Shown: piece after piece, positions 4,739-7,482 of the stretch
Layout: each line of letters begins with the position of its first letter
Numbering within the stretch: position 1 is the stretch's first letter
Assembly: GCA_028689195.1 (NCBI GenBank)
Contig: JAQTWR010000124.1
Coordinates: 1-7,482, forward strand
Direction of reading: 5' to 3'
Source of the DNA: Anaerolineales bacterium
GTDB taxonomy: Bacteria > Chloroflexota > Anaerolineae > Anaerolineales > Villigracilaceae
DNA length: 7,482 bases
Notes under the pieces: generated by a model
Databases searched by the model: none
What the model was told of the DNA's origin: nothing
The model's input: only the letters and a program-made list of their open reading frames with translations
Program-made: the position numbers and the translations under genes

Positions 4739-7482
4739 TTAGTTTTCACCTGCGGGTAAGTTCGGGCAGATGAGGCGGTATTTTTCGTCAAAGAATAATA
4801 GTTTCCATTTGCTTTTGGTGAAGTTTCTGATCAAACGCGAACAAGCGGTTTCGACCAATTGGCCGCGCGTCAAGAATGGAATGGCGGATACATCCCACAT
4901 GTGAATCTCTCTTTGCGAAGCGGCGGCAATCCGTTTGCCGTCCAAAGAAAATGAAACGCTGGATACTTTGTTGACGTGGCGCAGGCGAGCCGCTTCCTGT
5001 CCGAGCGCAATATCAAAAAGATATAGGTAGCCGCTGGAATCGCCAACGGCAAGGAGATCGCCGGCTGGATTAAATTCCATTGCGGATACTCCCGCGCCCG
5101 TGCTGAAATCGCTGCTTGTGCGCGTAAAGGAGTCGTCTTCGGCATTCCATAGATATACGGTCGCTTCGGAGCTTCCTGTGGCAAGCAGTTTTCCATCCGC
5201 GCTAAATTGGGTCATGGTAATTGATCCCACTTGTTCCAACGTTTTTATCTGCGTTAGCGTCGTAAGGTCCCAAACGAGGCTGCGATTCCCCTGCTCGATA
5301 CCCGCGACCAGATACTTTCCGTTAGGCGATACGGCAAGGGAAAGTATGACGCCATCCATTTTCAGGCTGGCGATCTTTTTACCGTTCGTCACATCCCATA
5401 TATTGACCAAGCCGTTTTCGTCTGCGGTAATTACCTGTTTGCTGTCAGGCGTAAAGGTCACCGCGTCAAGGACTTCGGTATCGTGGGATAGAACAAATTT
5501 CTTTGTCTTGTCTACGCTTGTCAATATGACGCGGTTATAGTCTGCGATATTGCTGTCGTATTCCACCACTGCGACCCATTTTGAATCTTTGCTAACCGCT
5601 ACGTTATAGGTAAAACCTTTAACGCTAACAAACAATTGGCGGTTATCTTCTTTTTCTCCCAGCTGATTGGACTGTATCATCCAGACTTTTTTATCGTCGG
5701 TATCCGCAACCAGCCATTCGCCATTAGGACTAAAATGCGCTTCGCTTAAAATTCCCGAAAAAGACACAACGCCCTTGCGCGCGCCAAGCCGCGAAATATC
5801 CCAAAGCGTGACATTGCCCGAGCTGTCGCCTACGGCAAGGCGCGTGGCGTCCGGGTTGAACGTGAGCGCAGAACCAACTCCTTCGACGGGAATCTGAACG
5901 ACTTCGTTTCCGCTATAAGCGTCCCATATACGGGCGGTATGATCGTAACCTGTCGAAGCGATCCATTGTCCGTCGGAGCTGATGCGCGCCACCGTCACAA
6001 AATTATCATGCGCCATACGCATCCGCTCCTGACCTGTGGCGGTATCAATCACGCGGACATAGCCGTCGTCTGACGCGGTGGCAAACCACGAGGGGTCTGG
6101 TCCAAAAGCGGTATATTCCACCCAATCTCCATGCGTGATGGAATATTTCTGCCTGTTGCCCTCTCCAAGTTTAATGGCGCGCGCGGCGCTATCAGCCCCG
6201 GCGCTGACAACCCATTTTCCGTCTGGACTGAAAGAAAGATCGAAGACCTCGCTGTTGTGGCGGGGACCCGCAATTGTGCGGTTCTTCATAATATTCCAGA
6301 TGGATACGTTTCCGTCAGCCAAACCAAACGCCATGTATTGCCCGGAAGAGTCGAAGTCAATCTTGTGGGCGTCGCTGGAAAGCGTATAAGTCCAGTCTAT
6401 CTTCATTTTTTCTATATCAATCAGGCTGACTCCGTTGCTCCTGCCTACGCCAAGCCAATGTCCATTGGGATGCATACTTAAATCCCAAATGATTCCGTCG
6501 AATTGAAAAGACTTTTCGTGTTTTCCCGTATTTGCATTCCAAAGAGTTACAACGCCATTTCCAGAACCCGTAGCCAGAATTTTTCCGTCGCGGCTGAACA
6601 CAGAATCATAGAGCGCGCCGTCCTGCTTCGTGCAGAAAGCCAGAGCGCCGTCCTGCGTGCTCCACACGCAGGCTTTACCGCCGTTATCAGACGTTACGAA
6701 TTTTGTGCGGTCTGAACTCACCTGAATTTTCGAAATAGCCGCGCCGGTGTTCATCTGCTTAACGGGGATGGCTAACAAACCGATGTTGTGCCGCAGGATG
6801 TCTTCCGCATACGGCAGACCCGGCAGCTGCTGATACGCATCCACTGCCAGCAGGGTGCTGACGTCTAGTTCTCCCGCCTTACTTTGATATATGCTCGCTT
6901 CGGAAGCGCTGCGCTGCGCTTTGGCGATACGCGCGTTTTCGTCCGCCTGTTTTTTATTTTCCTCGGCGATGGCTTGCTGCGTGGCGCGGGCGCGTTCATT
7001 CGATACCGCAGTCGCCTGACTGCTAACCGCCCTGCCCTCGTTTTCAATCGCGACAGCGCGCTGCGCGAACGCGTATATACCCAGAAAGATACTCACGACC
7101 AGAGCCGCGCCAATTCCAATCGTCAAATTGCGCTGACGTTGTACCGCCGTCTTGCGGCTGGCGCTGATATATTCCGCTTGCAGCGGCGTGACATTCCGCC
7201 CGGACTGCGCGGTAGATTCCGCCACCCAGCGTTCGCCTTCTTCGAGGTCTGAACCTTGCAGCAGGAAGCTTTTATTGCGTTGCTTTTGAAACCACTCCAT
7301 AGCGCGCTGCAAAAGACGCGTATGATGTCGAATCCAACCCAAATCAACTTCGATGATCTCGATCAATTTCGGGACGGTGGCTTTGAAGTCGTCCTTTTTA
7401 GGACGCATATAGACCCAATTGGTCGAAGCCAGCTTGGGCGGAAGTTTTTGTCCCTTTATGGGTTCGGCATATAAAACGGGGA
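4739..7482 (-). CDS. TIR-type, membrane-anchored WD40 repeat protein, 5' end outside window
   Basis: At least 913 residues. The frame stays open to the window edge, so the Met at 7406-7408 (used here only as residue 1 for counting) is internal. The visible start (PVLYAEPIKG, then LASTNWVYMR) fits the end of a TIR domain. Next comes the linker typical of TIR-WD40 proteins: DLGWIRHHTRLLQRAMEW (22-39), SFLLQGSDLEEGERWV (47-62), TPLQAEYISASR (74-85). One membrane helix follows (~95-114), then an Ala/Glu-rich coiled coil (~115-180) and LLAVDAYQQLPG (186-197). About 15 WD40 repeats fill 220-842, many ending in the W-D/N pattern such as TARIWDAYSG and LVNIWDVTNG. That is enough for two seven-blade propellers plus one blade. 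The C-terminal cap (ACSRLIRNFT at 855-864, YRLICPNLP at 877-885) is shared by this protein class. TIR domains of bacteria often hydrolyse NAD or make cyclic ADP-ribose signals; the catalytic Glu cannot be checked here. I infer that the WD40 part senses and the TIR part signals. It is the first visible gene of the three-gene operon; the promoter is not in the window. Confidence 0.88.
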   Translation of the reverse strand, partial: PVLYAEPIKGQKLPPKLASTNWVYMRPKKDDFKATVPKLIEIIEVDLGWIRHHTRLLQRAMEWFQKQRNKSFLLQGSDLEEGERWVAESTAQSGRNVTPLQAEYISASRKTAVQRQRNLTIGIGAALVVSIFLGIYAFAQRAVAIENEGRAVSSQATAVSNERARATQQAIAEENKKQADENARIAKAQRSASEASIYQSKAGELDVSTLLAVDAYQQLPGLPYAEDILRHNIGLLAIPVKQMNTGAAISKIQVSSDRTKFVTSDNGGKACVWSTQDGALAFCTKQDGALYDSVFSRDGKILATGSGNGVVTLWNANTGKHEKSFQFDGIIWDLSMHPNGHWLGVGRSNGVSLIDIEKMKIDWTYTLSSDAHKIDFDSSGQYMAFGLADGNVSIWNIMKNRTIAGPRHNSEVFDLSFSPDGKWVVSAGADSAARAIKLGEGNRQKYSITHGDWVEYTAFGPDPSWFATASDDGYVRVIDTATGQERMRMAHDNFVTVARISSDGQWIASTGYDHTARIWDAYSGNEVVQIPVEGVGSALTFNPDATRLAVGDSSGNVTLWDISRLGARKGVVSFSGILSEAHFSPNGEWLVADTDDKKVWMIQSNQLGEKEDNRQLFVSVKGFTYNVAVSKDSKWVAVVEYDSNIADYNRVILTSVDKTKKFVLSHDTEVLDAVTFTPDSKQVITADENGLVNIWDVTNGKKIASLKMDGVILSLAVSPNGKYLVAGIEQGNRSLVWDLTTLTQIKTLEQVGSITMTQFSADGKLLATGSSEATVYLWNAEDDSFTRTSSDFSTGAGVSAMEFNPAGDLLAVGDSSGYLYLFDIALGQEAARLRHVNKVSSVSFSLDGKRIAAASQREIHMWDVSAIPFLTRGQLVETACSRLIRNFTKSKWKLLFFDEKYRLICPNLPAGEN

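Noticed and set aside
7406..7408. The Met codon as the start of the WD40 protein
   Set aside because: The frame stays open for 24 more codons to the window edge, those codons fit the end of a TIR domain, and no ribosome binding site precedes this Met.
1..7482. CRISPR arrays, tRNA genes, transposase or insertion-sequence ends
   Set aside because: No regularly spaced direct repeats, tRNA-like cloverleaf sequence, transposase motifs or terminal inverted repeats were found on reading both strands.

Overview
The window (7482 bp, no RNA genes seen, GC looks near 50%) comes from a bacterium. The best guess is a Chloroflexota/Anaerolineae-type environmental genome. That guess rests only on the style of the proteins (a TIR-linked WD40 giant with a typical C-terminal cap, a KdpE-like regulator, TPR-S/SLATT conflict proteins). 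It is not certain, because no phylogenetic marker is present.

Left part (1-1027, plus strand). The 3' end of an OmpR/KdpE-type response regulator is followed, after an 81-bp gap with a 9-bp inverted repeat, by a small 156-residue protein. I read this protein as a tandem duplication of a PGDYG-like module. A perfect 18-bp hairpin at 1005-1046 overlaps the end of this gene and separates it from the convergent operon on the other strand, so it probably terminates transcription in both directions.

Right part (1057-7482, minus strand). Three tightly packed genes read leftward. First is a very long protein, cut by the window edge, with the end of a probable TIR domain, a linker, one membrane helix, a coiled coil and about 15 WD40 repeats. 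An 18-nt gap separates it from a 441-residue protein with two SLATT (DUF4231-like) two-helix membrane modules and a C-terminal helical tail. A 4-nt gap separates that from a 777-residue protein with an N-terminal nucleoside-deoxyribosyltransferase-like (DRHyd) domain, TPR repeats with a TPR-S (TRAFs-binding) signature, and a C-terminal SLOG-like domain.

Together the three genes look like a nucleotide-signal-dependent conflict (anti-phage or self/non-self) system. The proposed logic is that the WD40/TIR protein senses and makes or degrades an NAD-derived nucleotide, the DRHyd-TPR-S-SLOG protein binds or processes that nucleotide, and the double-SLATT protein acts at the membrane as effector. 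This resembles Thoeris (TIR plus SLOG) in logic, but has a different architecture. The individual domains are of known families. The combination and the functional model are inference.
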